Shown: positions 28,448-37,402 of the stretch, one piece after another
How positions within the stretch are numbered: position 1 is the first letter of the stretch
How the letters are laid out: the number at the start of each line of letters is the position of its first letter
Translations under genes and position numbers: made by a program
The notes under the pieces: generated by a model
What the model was told of the DNA's origin: nothing
Database searches by the model: none
What the model saw: only the letters and a program-made list of their open reading frames with translations
Assembly: GCF_024732245.1 (NCBI RefSeq)
Contig: NZ_CP093845.1
Location: 1,054,001 to 1,118,000 of the forward strand
Source: Dietzia sp. B32
Lineage (GTDB): Bacteria > Actinomycetota > Actinomycetes > Mycobacteriales > Mycobacteriaceae
DNA length: 64,000 nt
Reading direction: 5' to 3'

Positions 28448-28717
28448 GTGAACAGCAGACGTGAGCCGCGGGACCCCGCCGCCTACAAGCGGGACAGACG
28501 CCAGGCAGTGCTCCGGCACCACCCGGATGCCGGCGGCGACCCCGAGGAACTCCTACGCGCTCTCGAGGAGGTGGACCGTCGACACGGGGTGATCGGAGCC
28601 GGGCCGGGAGAGCACGGGGCGAGCGCCGAACAGGTCGCCGCCGTCGCCGCCGCGCTCGCTGGGGTGGCCGCGGTGGGGCTGTCGGTCGCGATGAGCTTCC
28701 TCGGTCGCCGGAGGTAG
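28448..28717 (+). CDS. Small HPD-motif (J-like) protein with C-terminal membrane segment
   Basis: This is an 89-residue protein of unknown function. Residues 19-50 look like the middle of a J-domain, with the DnaK-contacting tripeptide HPD at 25-27 followed by AGGDPEELLRAL. The rest of a full J-domain is missing. The C-terminal 25 residues are hydrophobic Ala/Val-rich and end in GRRR, a likely tail anchor. The GTG start at 28448 is fixed by a strong GGAGGAGA seven bases upstream. It lies between the S10 promoter and tuf and converges with tuf across a terminator. A cochaperone role near the translation genes is speculative. Confidence 0.75.
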   Translation: MNSRREPRDPAAYKRDRRQAVLRHHPDAGGDPEELLRALEEVDRRHGVIGAGPGEHGASAEQVAAVAAALAGVAAVGLSVAMSFLGRRR

Positions 28718-28760
28718 ACCGGCGACCGCTCCCCCACGGGCCATGAACCGGCCCGATACG

Positions 28761-28800
28761 CATGAAGGGCGCCCCACCTCTCGGTGGGGCGCCCTTCATG
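28761..28800. terminator. Bidirectional terminator between tuf and the HPD-motif gene
   Basis: A perfect 18-base stem (28761-28778 with 28783-28800) with a four-base loop lies between two convergent genes. Confidence 0.9.
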
Positions 28801-28840
28801 GCTCGGACCGGGACGACACCCGGACCAGTCGATCAGTGGA

Positions 28841-30031
<1,191 letters not shown>

Positions 30032-30094
30032 TTGGTGTCCTCCTGGACTGGTCTGTCCCCACCGGTAGGTGGGCACTGCTTTGTGTGGGATCTG

Positions 30095-30100
30095 ATCTTA
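30095..30100 (-). promoter_or_regulatory. Candidate -10 box of tuf
   Basis: TAAGAT on the minus strand lies 64 bases before the tuf GTG. No consensus -35 lies at 17-18 bases, but the -10 matches well. Confidence 0.5.
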
Positions 30101-30173
30101 CTCATCGTGCCGTGTTGAGCACGAACCGGCGGCCACCCGGAGGTTCGACCGTGCGCCGCCGGCATCGGCCCCA

Positions 30174-30191
30174 CCCCGCCTGACGGCGGGG
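30174..30191 (-). terminator. Hairpin after fusA
   Basis: A seven-base GC stem with a four-base loop lies 16 bases past the fusA stop. It is probably a weak or partial terminator before tuf. Confidence 0.5.
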
Positions 30192-30206
30192 CGGGACCAG
30201 CACCGG

Positions 30207-32318
30207 TTACTCGCCGGTCGCCTTGGCGATGATCTCCTTGGCCACGCCCGCCGGAACCTCGGCGTAGTGGGAGAAGACCATCGAGTAGTTGGCCCGGCCC
30301 TGCGTCTTCGACCGGAGGTCGCCGACGTAGCCGAACATCTCGGAAAGAGGCACATTGGCCTTCACGACGCGGGCGCCGGAGCGCTCCTCCATCGCCTGGA
30401 TCTGGCCGCGGCGGGAGTTGATGTCGCCGATGACGTCACCCATGTAGTCCTCGGGCGTGACGACCTCCACGGCCATCAGCGGCTCCAGGATCACGGGCTG
30501 GCACTTACGGGCGGCCTCCTTGAAGGCCATGGAGCCCGCGACCTTGAACGCCATCTCGGACGAGTCGACCTCGTGGTACGCACCGTCGACCAGCGTCGCC
30601 TTGACGTTGACCATCGGGTAGCCGGCGAGGATGCCGTACTGCATGGCGTCCTTGATGCCGGCGTCCACGGAGGGGATGTACTCCTTGGGAACGCGGCCAC
30701 CGGTGACCTTGTCGCTGAACTCGTAGGTCTCGCCGGACTCGACGGCCTCCTGGTCCAGCGGCGCGAGCGCGATCTGCACCTTCGCGAACTGACCGGAACC
30801 ACCGGTCTGCTTCTTGTGGGTGTAGTCGAACTTGTCGATCGAGCCCTTGATGGTCTCGCGGTACGCGACCTGCGGCTTGCCGACGTTGGCCTCGACCTTG
30901 AACTCGCGCTTCATGCGGTCCACGAGCACGTCCAGGTGGAGCTCGCCCATGCCGCCGATGACGGTCTGGCCGGTCTCCTCGTCCAGGCGCACCGAGAACG
31001 TCGGATCCTCACGGGCCAGCTTCTGGATGGCCGTGCCGAGCTTCTCCTGGTCGGCCTTGGTCTTGGGCTCGATCGAGACGTCGATGACCGGGTCCGGGAA
31101 CGTCATCGACTCGAGGATGACCTGGTTGTTCAGGTCGCACAGGGTGTCACCCGTGGTGGTGTCCTTGAGCCCGATGAACGCGTAGATGTGGCCGGCGACG
31201 GCCTCATCCACGGGCATCTCCTTGTTGGCGTGCATCTGGAAGAGCTTGCCGACGCGCTCCTTCTTGCCCTTGGTCGCGTTCTGCACCTGGGTGCTTGGGT
31301 CGATCCGGCCCGAGTAGACGCGCACGAAGGTCAGCTCGCCGAAGAACGGGTGCACCGCGATCTTGAACGCGAGCGCCGCGAACGGCTCGTCCTTGGACGG
31401 CTTACGGAGGATCTCCGTCTCCTCGTCCCCGACCTTGTGGCCGTGGACCTCGCCGACGTCCAGCGGGTTGGGGAGGTAGGCGATGACGGCGTCGAGCAGG
31501 GGCTGGATGCCCTTGTTCTTGTACGCCGAACCACACAGCACCGGGTAGATCTCGGCGTTGACGGTCATCTTCCGGATCGCGCCCTGGATCTCTTCCTTCG
31601 TCAGCTCCTCGCCGCCGAAGTACTTTTCCATGAGCGCCTCATCGCTCTCGGCGACCGTCTCGAGAAGCCTCTCGCGGTACTCCTCGGCCTTCTCCTGCAG
31701 GTCGGCCGGGATCTCCTGGATCTGCGCCTCGGTGCCGATCTCGGTCTTGCCGGGCCAGACGAGAGCCTTCATCTCCACGAGGTCGACGACGCCGTCGAAG
31801 TCGTCCTCGGCACCGATCGGCAGCTGCAGGACCAGCGGCTTGGCGCCGAGACGGTCGACGATGGTCTGGACCGTGTAGAAGAAGTCCGCGCCCATCTTGT
31901 CCATCTTGTTGACGAAGCAGATGCGGGGTACGTCGTACTTCTCGGCCTGCCGCCAGACCTGCTCGGACTGGGGCTCGACGCCCTCCTTGCCGTCGAAGAC
32001 CGCGACGGCGCCGTCGAGCACGCGCAGCGACCGCTCCACCTCGACCGTGAAGTCGACGTGGCCCGGGGTGTCGATGATGTTGATCTGGTTGTTGGACCAG
32101 AAACAGGTGACCGCGGCGGACGTGATCGTGATGCCGCGCTCCTTCTCCTGCTCCATCCAGTCGGTGGTCGACGCACCGTCGTGCGTCTCGCCCGCCTTGC
32201 GGTTGACACCCGTGTAGAACAGGATGCGCTCGGTGACGGTGGTCTTACCGGCGTCGATGTGCGCCATGATGCCGATGTTGCGGACCTTGTTGAGGTCGGT
32301 CAGCACGTCCTGTGCCAC
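30207..32318 (-). CDS. fusA: Translation elongation factor G
   Basis: EF-G drives translocation and helps recycle ribosomes. The 703-residue protein has the P-loop region [10 protein letters not shown] (about 18-27), DTPGHVDF and NKMD GTPase motifs and all five domains, including the C-terminal [17 protein letters not shown]. The start is GTG at 32318 behind GGGAGA. It is preceded by a hairpin after rpsG and a 195-base gap, so it may be transcribed independently as well as by read-through. Confidence 0.98.
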   Translation of the reverse strand: MAQDVLTDLNKVRNIGIMAHIDAGKTTVTERILFYTGVNRKAGETHDGASTTDWMEQEKERGITITSAAVTCFWSNNQINIIDTPGHVDFTVEVERSLRVLDGAVAVFDGKEGVEPQSEQVWRQAEKYDVPRICFVNKMDKMGADFFYTVQTIVDRLGAKPLVLQLPIGAEDDFDGVVDLVEMKALVWPGKTEIGTEAQIQEIPADLQEKAEEYRERLLETVAESDEALMEKYFGGEELTKEEIQGAIRKMTVNAEIYPVLCGSAYKNKGIQPLLDAVIAYLPNPLDVGEVHGHKVGDEETEILRKPSKDEPFAALAFKIAVHPFFGELTFVRVYSGRIDPSTQVQNATKGKKERVGKLFQMHANKEMPVDEAVAGHIYAFIGLKDTTTGDTLCDLNNQVILESMTFPDPVIDVSIEPKTKADQEKLGTAIQKLAREDPTFSVRLDEETGQTVIGGMGELHLDVLVDRMKREFKVEANVGKPQVAYRETIKGSIDKFDYTHKKQTGGSGQFAKVQIALAPLDQEAVESGETYEFSDKVTGGRVPKEYIPSVDAGIKDAMQYGILAGYPMVNVKATLVDGAYHEVDSSEMAFKVAGSMAFKEAARKCQPVILEPLMAVEVVTPEDYMGDVIGDINSRRGQIQAMEERSGARVVKANVPLSEMFGYVGDLRSKTQGRANYSMVFSHYAEVPAGVAKEIIAKATGE

Positions 32319-32457
32319 GGATTCTCCCGATTGTGAGTCGTCGGTGGCCCGTGCGGTCGCTGTCGACCGTCCGAACCGGGTCGGTAATGCTGCCGGTACC
32401 TGCGCGCGGAGCGAGCGGTAACAGCCTTGTTCAATGATGCCACCCGGTGGGTGACCT

Positions 32458-32508
32458 CGGGACCCTGGCCGGGGGGACGCGGATACCCACGCCCCGGCCC
32501 GGGTCCCG
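32458..32508 (-). terminator. Hairpin after rpsG
   Basis: Arms of 17 bases with one mismatch (32458-32474 with 32492-32508) and a 17-base loop start six bases past the rpsG stop. It probably reduces read-through from rpsL-rpsG into fusA. The remaining bases to fusA (32319-32457) show no clear promoter. Confidence 0.6.
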
Positions 32509-32513
32509 ACGCG

Positions 32514-32984
32514 TCACCAGCGGTAGTGCGCGAACGCCCGGTTCGCCTCGGCCATCTTGTGGGTGTCCTCGCGGCGCTTGACCGCGGCACCCAGACCGTT
32601 GGAGGCGTCCAGGATCTCGTTGGCCAGACGCTCGACCATCGTGTTCTCACGACGCTGCCGGGAGAACGTCACCAGCCAGCGCATCGCCAGGGTCGTCGAA
32701 CGACCGGGGCGGACCTCGACGGGCACCTGGTAGGTGGCGCCGCCGACACGACGGGAGCGGACCTCGAGGGCCGGCTTGACGTTGTCAAGTGCCTTCTTGA
32801 GGGTGATGACCGGATCGGTACCGGTCTTCTCGCGGCAGATCTCCAGCGCCGAGTAGACGATGCGCTCGGCGGTCGTCTTCTTGCCGTCGAGGAGGATCTT
32901 GTTCACGAGCTGGGTGACCAGCGGCGACCCGTAGACCGGATCGTTGATCAGCTGGCGCTTCGGGGCGGGACCCTTACGAGGCAT
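32514..32984 (-). CDS. rpsG: 30S ribosomal protein S7
   Basis: S7 nucleates assembly of the 30S head. The 156-residue protein is canonical, [11 protein letters not shown] to [14 protein letters not shown]. Its ATG shares one base with the rpsL stop. Confidence 0.98.
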   Translation of the reverse strand: MPRKGPAPKRQLINDPVYGSPLVTQLVNKILLDGKKTTAERIVYSALEICREKTGTDPVITLKKALDNVKPALEVRSRRVGGATYQVPVEVRPGRSTTLAMRWLVTFSRQRRENTMVERLANEILDASNGLGAAVKRREDTHKMAEANRAFAHYRW

Positions 32985-33355
32985 TACTTCTCCTTCTTGG
33001 CGCCGTAGCGGGAGCGGGCCTGCTTGCGGTCCTTCACACCCTGGGTGTCGAGCGAGCCGCGGATGATCTTGTACCGCACACCCGGGAGGTCCTTCACACG
33101 ACCGCCACGCACGAGCACCATGGAGTGCTCCTGGAGGTTGTGACCCTCGCCGGGGATGTAGGCCGAGACCTCGATACCCGTGGTCAGGCGCACACGGGCG
33201 ACCTTACGGAGTGCGGAGTTCGGCTTCTTGGGGGTCGTGGTGTACACGCGGGTGCACACCCCGCGACGCTGCGGCGAGCCCTTGAGGGCAGCCGTCGACG
33301 TCGCCGACTTCTTGTCCTGGCGGCCCTTGCGGACCAGCTGGTTGATGGTTGGCAT
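32984..33355 (-). CDS. rpsL: 30S ribosomal protein S12
   Basis: S12 monitors codon-anticodon pairing in the A site. The protein is 123 residues with the conserved [17 protein letters not shown] loop. The lysine in PKKPNS and the PGVRYK lysine are unchanged, i.e. the streptomycin-sensitive form. The ATG at 33355 gives the standard [11 protein letters not shown] start. It is the first gene of the str unit with a promoter overlapping the end of the tetR gene. Confidence 0.98.
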   Translation of the reverse strand: MPTINQLVRKGRQDKKSATSTAALKGSPQRRGVCTRVYTTTPKKPNSALRKVARVRLTTGIEVSAYIPGEGHNLQEHSMVLVRGGRVKDLPGVRYKIIRGSLDTQGVKDRKQARSRYGAKKEK

Positions 33356-33502
33356 GAACCGACTTTCTCTAGCTGGCGGCCTCCACTGGGGGCGACCACC
33401 GGTCACTGGGACGTTGCTCGTATCCGGACTCTCGCGCGCCTGTCGCCGCGCACAGCCGACCACATCAGCCGCTCTCGCTGGCCTACCGGGCACGATCCTC
33501 CA

Positions 33503-33519
33503 GCTCGCATACTGCGAGC
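33503..33519 (-). promoter_or_regulatory. Inverted repeat at the start of the rpsL transcript
   Basis: Perfect seven-base arms GCTCGCA/TGCGAGC around a three-base centre lie just downstream of the inferred rpsL start point. This could be a protein site or a 5' stem-loop. Confidence 0.5.
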
Positions 33520-33529
33520 ACGATGGTCA

Positions 33530-33559
33530 AGCCTAACCGCCGAGGGTTGCAGCGGTCAA
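33530..33559 (-). promoter_or_regulatory. Promoter of rpsL-rpsG
   Basis: On the minus strand, -35 TTGACC (33554-33559) and -10 TAGGCT (33530-33535) are 18 bases apart. The -35 overlaps the stop codon of the upstream tetR gene. The predicted leader is about 168 bases. Confidence 0.75.
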
Positions 33560-34206
33560 AATGGACCGTTCGCGGAGTTTTCCGCGGACGTCTCGACGGG
33601 CCCATCGAGGACCGAATCGAGCGTGTGGGCCCAGAATCTCACGATCTTGTCGCGCCGTGCGGAGTCGTCGGACAACACGTCCGCGAGCCCCAGACCCCGG
33701 GCGAGGTCCAGAGTGGTCTGGAGGGCACGACGGACCGGCATGTCACGGGGGTCGCGCCCGAGCGCGGCGGCCGCGATAACGAGGACCTCCCGGGACATGT
33801 GGGTCTCCAGCGGGAGCACGCGGTCACGGAGCGCAGGGTCGGAGGCCGCGGCGGTCCAGACGTGGAGCGCGGCCTTGAACAGATCCGACGTGTAGTGCTC
33901 GACGATGAGCCGGACCACGGCGACCGTCCGCTCGGGCCCGGGGTCCGGCAGATCGAGGCCGACGCTGCGGACGTCCTCGAGTCGCTGCTCGATCATGTGC
34001 CCCAGCGCGGCGGTGATGAGGTCCTCGCGCGTCGGGAAGTGGTGTTGGGCGGCGCCCCGCGAGACGCCGGCGGCGGCGGCCACCGCACCCACGGTGGTCG
34101 CCGCCCAGCCCTGCGTGGCGAGGAGGTCGATCGAGGCACCGAGCAGGCGTTCCCGTGTGATACGGCTTCTGTCCTGCTTGGGGGCGCGCTGCTCGGATGC
34201 CGTCAT
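33556..34206 (-). CDS. TetR-family transcriptional regulator
   Basis: This is a 216-residue TetR-type repressor. The N-terminal helix-turn-helix (about 20-65) contains TTVGAVAAAAGVSRGAAQHHFPTREDLI; the C-terminal ligand and dimer domain is not of a recognised subtype. It lies 11 bases after the NDMA-type alcohol dehydrogenase gene on the same strand, so it is probably co-transcribed with it and may regulate it. The 36-base palindrome at 35377-35412 upstream of that gene is a candidate target. Its 3' end overlaps the rpsL promoter. Confidence 0.85.
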   Translation of the reverse strand: MTASEQRAPKQDRSRITRERLLGASIDLLATQGWAATTVGAVAAAAGVSRGAAQHHFPTREDLITAALGHMIEQRLEDVRSVGLDLPDPGPERTVAVVRLIVEHYTSDLFKAALHVWTAAASDPALRDRVLPLETHMSREVLVIAAAALGRDPRDMPVRRALQTTLDLARGLGLADVLSDDSARRDKIVRFWAHTLDSVLDGPVETSAENSANGPF

Positions 34207-34217
34207 GTGTCCTCCTG

Positions 34218-35351
34218 TTACCAGTCCTGCTCGTCGTAGATGATCACTCCGCGGATGTTGTTGCCGTCGCGCATGTCCTGGTACCCCTGGTTGATCTCCT
34301 CCAGGCGGTACGTCTTGGTGACGAGCTCGTCGAGCTTGAGGTTCCCGGCGCGGTACTGGTGCAGCAGGTGCGGGATCTGCTTGCGCGGGCCGGTGCCTCC
34401 GAAGATGGCCCCCTGGAGGGTCTTCTGCTGCATCGCCAGGTCGAGGATCGAGATCTGGGCGTCGACGGCCATCATGTCGCCGAGGCCCACGACCACGCAG
34501 CGTCGGCCCTTGCCGGTCAGGGTGAGGCCGGGAAGAAGGTCGTTGCCGTTGACGGTGCCCATGGTGAGGATGACCAGATCGGCCATCCGTCCCCAGCTGA
34601 TCTCGCCGACCAGTGCCATCGCCTCGTCCATGGAGCTACACGTGTGGGTCGCCCCGAACTCCATGGCCTTCTCGCGCTTGAACTCGACGGGGTCGACGGC
34701 GACGATCGCCCGCGCCCCCGCGGCTGCCGCACCCTGGACCGAGTTGATTCCGATGCCGCCGACGCCCACGACGACGACGATGTCGCCCTCCTTGGCCCCA
34801 CCGATCTCGGTGGCCGATCCCCAGCCCGTGGCGACGCCACAGCCCAGCAGTGCGGCCTTGTCGAGCGGGATGTCCTTCTCGATCTTGACGACCGAGGACT
34901 GGTGGACGGTCACGTACGGCGAGAACGTCCCGAGGACGCACATCGAGGCGACCGGCTCCCCCTCCGCGGTGTGGACACGGTAGGTGTCGTCGCTGATCGC
35001 CCGGCCGGTGAGCAGGCCGGCGCCGTTGTCACACAGGTTCTGGAGCCCTTCCGCGCAGGGCGGGCAGGTACCGCAGGCGGGGATGAAGGCCAGGACGACG
35101 TGGTCACCCTCCTCGATCCCGGTGACGCCCTCGCCGACCTTGGTGACGACGCCGGCACCCTCGTGCCCGCCGATGATGGGGTAGGTCTCGAACTGCAGGT
35201 CGCCCGTGAGCAGGTGCTCGTCCGAGTGGCAGAGGCCGGACGCGGCCAGCTTGACCTGGACCTCACCGACCCGGGGATCGCCCAGATCGACCTCGACGAC
35301 CTCCCAGCCGTCCTGCTTGGGCTCCCTGATGATGGCGGCCTTGGTGCGCAT
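34218..35351 (-). CDS. NDMA-type zinc-dependent alcohol dehydrogenase
   Basis: This is a medium-chain dehydrogenase of the class that keeps a tightly bound nicotinamide cofactor, in some actinobacteria reoxidised through mycofactocin. The 377-residue protein has catalytic zinc ligands Cys41 (GLCHSDEH) and His63 (GGHEGAG), structural zinc cysteines at 93, 96, 99 and 107, the LLGCGVATGW block and the Rossmann GVGGIGINS. The ATG at 35351 has GAGGAG seven bases upstream. No mycofactocin genes are in view. The TetR gene follows in the same unit. The alcohol substrate is unknown; a terpenoid or medium-chain alcohol would fit the neighbours. Confidence 0.86.
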   Translation of the reverse strand: MRTKAAIIREPKQDGWEVVEVDLGDPRVGEVQVKLAASGLCHSDEHLLTGDLQFETYPIIGGHEGAGVVTKVGEGVTGIEEGDHVVLAFIPACGTCPPCAEGLQNLCDNGAGLLTGRAISDDTYRVHTAEGEPVASMCVLGTFSPYVTVHQSSVVKIEKDIPLDKAALLGCGVATGWGSATEIGGAKEGDIVVVVGVGGIGINSVQGAAAAGARAIVAVDPVEFKREKAMEFGATHTCSSMDEAMALVGEISWGRMADLVILTMGTVNGNDLLPGLTLTGKGRRCVVVGLGDMMAVDAQISILDLAMQQKTLQGAIFGGTGPRKQIPHLLHQYRAGNLKLDELVTKTYRLEEINQGYQDMRDGNNIRGVIIYDEQDW

Positions 35352-35376
35352 GCGTGTACTCCTCGTGCGAAAGGGG

Positions 35377-35412
35377 TGATGTGGCACTGGTCACGTGACC
35401 AGTGCCACATCA
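35377..35412. promoter_or_regulatory. Perfect 36-base palindrome between enoyl-CoA hydratase and ADH genes
   Basis: The two 18-base halves (35377-35394 and 35395-35412) are exact reverse complements with no spacer. It starts 26 bases upstream of the ADH ATG and ends five bases past the hydratase stop. It could terminate the upstream operon, bind the TetR repressor, or both. Confidence 0.8.
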
Positions 35413-35416
35413 CACG

Positions 35417-36214
35417 CTACTCCGGGACGGTCGCCCAGGAGGGCTGTCTGCGTTCCAGGAACGCGGTCATCCCCTCGGCGACCTCGGGGGTGGTGAACAG
35501 TCGGGCGGTGACGCCCGCCAGGTCCTCCCCGCGGTCGTCCAACTCGGACAACAACGGCCCTGCCAGCAGCGCCTTGTTCTCCCTGAGTCCCTGCGGTGAG
35601 CAGGGGCGGAACGCGGCGACCAGCTCGTCGACGGCGGCCTCGACGTCGTCGACCGCCTCGGAGAGCAGTCCGATCCGCTGCGCGTGCGTGGAGTCGAACT
35701 TCTCCCCCGTCAGCAGAGCCCGGGCGAGGTCCCGAGCGTTCACCCGTGCCGCCAGCGGAACCGAGATCATCGCCGCCGCGAGACCGAGGCGGACCTCGGT
35801 CAGCGCGAAGGACGATGCCGGTCCGGCGATCGCGAAGTCGCACGCCGAGACCAGCCCCATCCCACCCGCGCGCACGTGGCCGTCGACGGCCGCGATCACC
35901 GGCTTGGGGTGCGCGATGATGGCGCGGAGCAGTCCCAGGAAGATGCGGGTGCGCTCGGCGGCCTGCTCCTCGGGACTGGCGGAGCCGGCGCTCGCCTCGG
36001 ACAGGTCGGCCCCGGCACAGAACGTGCCCCCGGCGTGTCCGAGGACGACGACGCGGGCGGCGTCGTCCCCGGCGGCCCGGTCGAGGGCCCGGTGGAGCTG
36101 CTCGACCAGGGCGGTCGAGATGGCGTTGCGGTTGTGCTGCGAGTCCAGGGTGAGGCGCGCGGCACCTCCGCGGACCTCGTAGTGCACCAGGGTCTGGTCG
36201 GTCACGTCAGCCAC
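35417..36214 (-). CDS. Enoyl-CoA hydratase/isomerase family protein (EchA7-like position)
   Basis: This is a crotonase-fold enzyme, probably hydrating an unsaturated acyl-CoA made by the neighbouring carboxylase and dehydrogenases. The 265-residue protein has the oxyanion-hole segments GGTFCAGADL (about 62-71) and VDGHVRAGGMGL (about 111-122). The usual second catalytic glutamate region reads SSFALTEVRLGL, so a glutamate is present. GTG at 36214 is the start used; GTG at 36205 is possible. It is the last gene of the seven-gene operon. As I recall it, in M. tuberculosis echA7 holds the same place next to fadE12. Confidence 0.85.
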   Translation of the reverse strand: MADVTDQTLVHYEVRGGAARLTLDSQHNRNAISTALVEQLHRALDRAAGDDAARVVVLGHAGGTFCAGADLSEASAGSASPEEQAAERTRIFLGLLRAIIAHPKPVIAAVDGHVRAGGMGLVSACDFAIAGPASSFALTEVRLGLAAAMISVPLAARVNARDLARALLTGEKFDSTHAQRIGLLSEAVDDVEAAVDELVAAFRPCSPQGLRENKALLAGPLLSELDDRGEDLAGVTARLFTTPEVAEGMTAFLERRQPSWATVPE

Positions 36215-36215
36215 C

Positions 36216-37397
36216 TCAGTAGCTCTTCGGCAGCCCGAGCGAGTGCTGGGCCACGTAGTTGAGGATCATCTCCCGGCTGACCGGGGCGATGCGGGGCAGA
36301 CGCGACGCGGCGAGCATGCCGGCCAGTCCGTACTCGACCGACAGCCCGTTGCCACCGAGGGTCTGGATAGCCTGGTCCACGGTGCGGGCCGAGACCTCAC
36401 CGGAGGCGTACTTCGCCATGTTGGCGGCCTCGCCGGCGAGGTCGTCTCGGCCGGCGTCCACCAGGGCCGCGGCCTTGCGCATCATCAGGCGCGCCAGCTC
36501 GAGTTCGATCTTGCACTGCGCCAGCGGGTGCGACACGCCCTGGTGCGCGCCGATGGGGGTCTTCCACACGGTGCGCTCGTTGGCGTACTTGGTGGCCCGG
36601 TCCATGGCGAAGCGGGCGGTGCCCACGGCCATGCCCGAGGCCATGATGCGCTCCGGGTTGAGGCCGGCGAAGAGCATGAGCAGCGCCGTGTCACCGTCGC
36701 CGATGAGCGCCTCGGAGGGGAGCCGGACGTCGTCGAAGTACAGCTGGAACTGCCGCTCGGGGGTCCGCACCTCGGTGGGGATGTGGGTCTTCTCCAGTCC
36801 CGGGGCATCGGTCGGCACCATGAACAGTGCCGGCTGGAGCTTGCCGCTGGTGGCTCCCTCGAGGCGGGCGACGACGAGGATCGCGTCGGCCTGGTCGACA
36901 CCGGAGATGTACGTCTTCTGCCCACTGAGCAGGAAGTCGGAGCCGTCCCGGCGGGCCGTGGTGGTGATGGCGTGCGAGTTGGATCCAGCGTCGGGCTCGG
37001 TGATCGCGAAGGAGGTGATGGTCTCACCGGAGGCGATGCCCGGCAGCCACCGCTTCTTCTGCTCCTCGGTGCCGAAGCGCGAGATGATGGTGCCGTTGAT
37101 GGCCGGCGAGACGACCATCATGAGCAGTCCGGCGCCCGCGGCGGAGAGCTCCTCCTCCACGATGGCGAGCTCGGTCATCCCGGCTCCACCGCCGCCGTAC
37201 TCCTCGGGCAGGTTCACGCCGAGCAGGCCGAGCTTGCCGGCCTCGGTCCACAGCTCGTCGGTGGTCTCCCCGGCGTCGGACTTCTCCCGCATGTACTCGA
37301 TGCCGTAGCGCGAGCCCAGCTCGAAGGCCACCTGGCGGAGCTGCGTCTGCTCCTCCGTGTCGATGACGGGGTTGGGGATCTGTGAGATGTCGGTCAT
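36216..37397 (-). CDS. Acyl-CoA dehydrogenase (FadE12-like position)
   Basis: This FAD-dependent dehydrogenase forms an alpha,beta double bond in an acyl-CoA. The 393-residue protein shows LPEEYGGGGAGMTELAIVEEE, FAITEPDAGSNS and the C-terminal QTLGGNGLSVEYGL blocks of the family. The ATG at 37397 follows AGGAGTG. It lies five bases after the carboxylase alpha gene and one base before the hydratase, so coupling is tight. Substrate specificity cannot be read from sequence. Confidence 0.9.
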   Translation of the reverse strand: MTDISQIPNPVIDTEEQTQLRQVAFELGSRYGIEYMREKSDAGETTDELWTEAGKLGLLGVNLPEEYGGGGAGMTELAIVEEELSAAGAGLLMMVVSPAINGTIISRFGTEEQKKRWLPGIASGETITSFAITEPDAGSNSHAITTTARRDGSDFLLSGQKTYISGVDQADAILVVARLEGATSGKLQPALFMVPTDAPGLEKTHIPTEVRTPERQFQLYFDDVRLPSEALIGDGDTALLMLFAGLNPERIMASGMAVGTARFAMDRATKYANERTVWKTPIGAHQGVSHPLAQCKIELELARLMMRKAAALVDAGRDDLAGEAANMAKYASGEVSARTVDQAIQTLGGNGLSVEYGLAGMLAASRLPRIAPVSREMILNYVAQHSLGLPKSY

Positions 37398-37402
37398 CGT
37401 GG

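Noticed and set aside
28067-28522. A minus-strand open frame in the S10 leader
   Set aside because: It has no ribosome site or domain and overlaps the HPD-motif gene, which has a strong one; treated as non-coding leader.
30267-32336. A long open frame on the plus strand opposite fusA
   Set aside because: It mirrors fusA codon by codon, has repetitive Leu/Val/Asp/His composition and no recognisable motif. Similar antisense frames lie opposite tuf, rpoA, the carboxylase and mmsA and come from high GC bias.
33556-34206. This TetR protein as the regulator of the 44893-44910 palindrome
   Set aside because: The palindrome next to its own operon (35377-35412) has an unrelated half-site, so control of both sites by one repressor is not supported.
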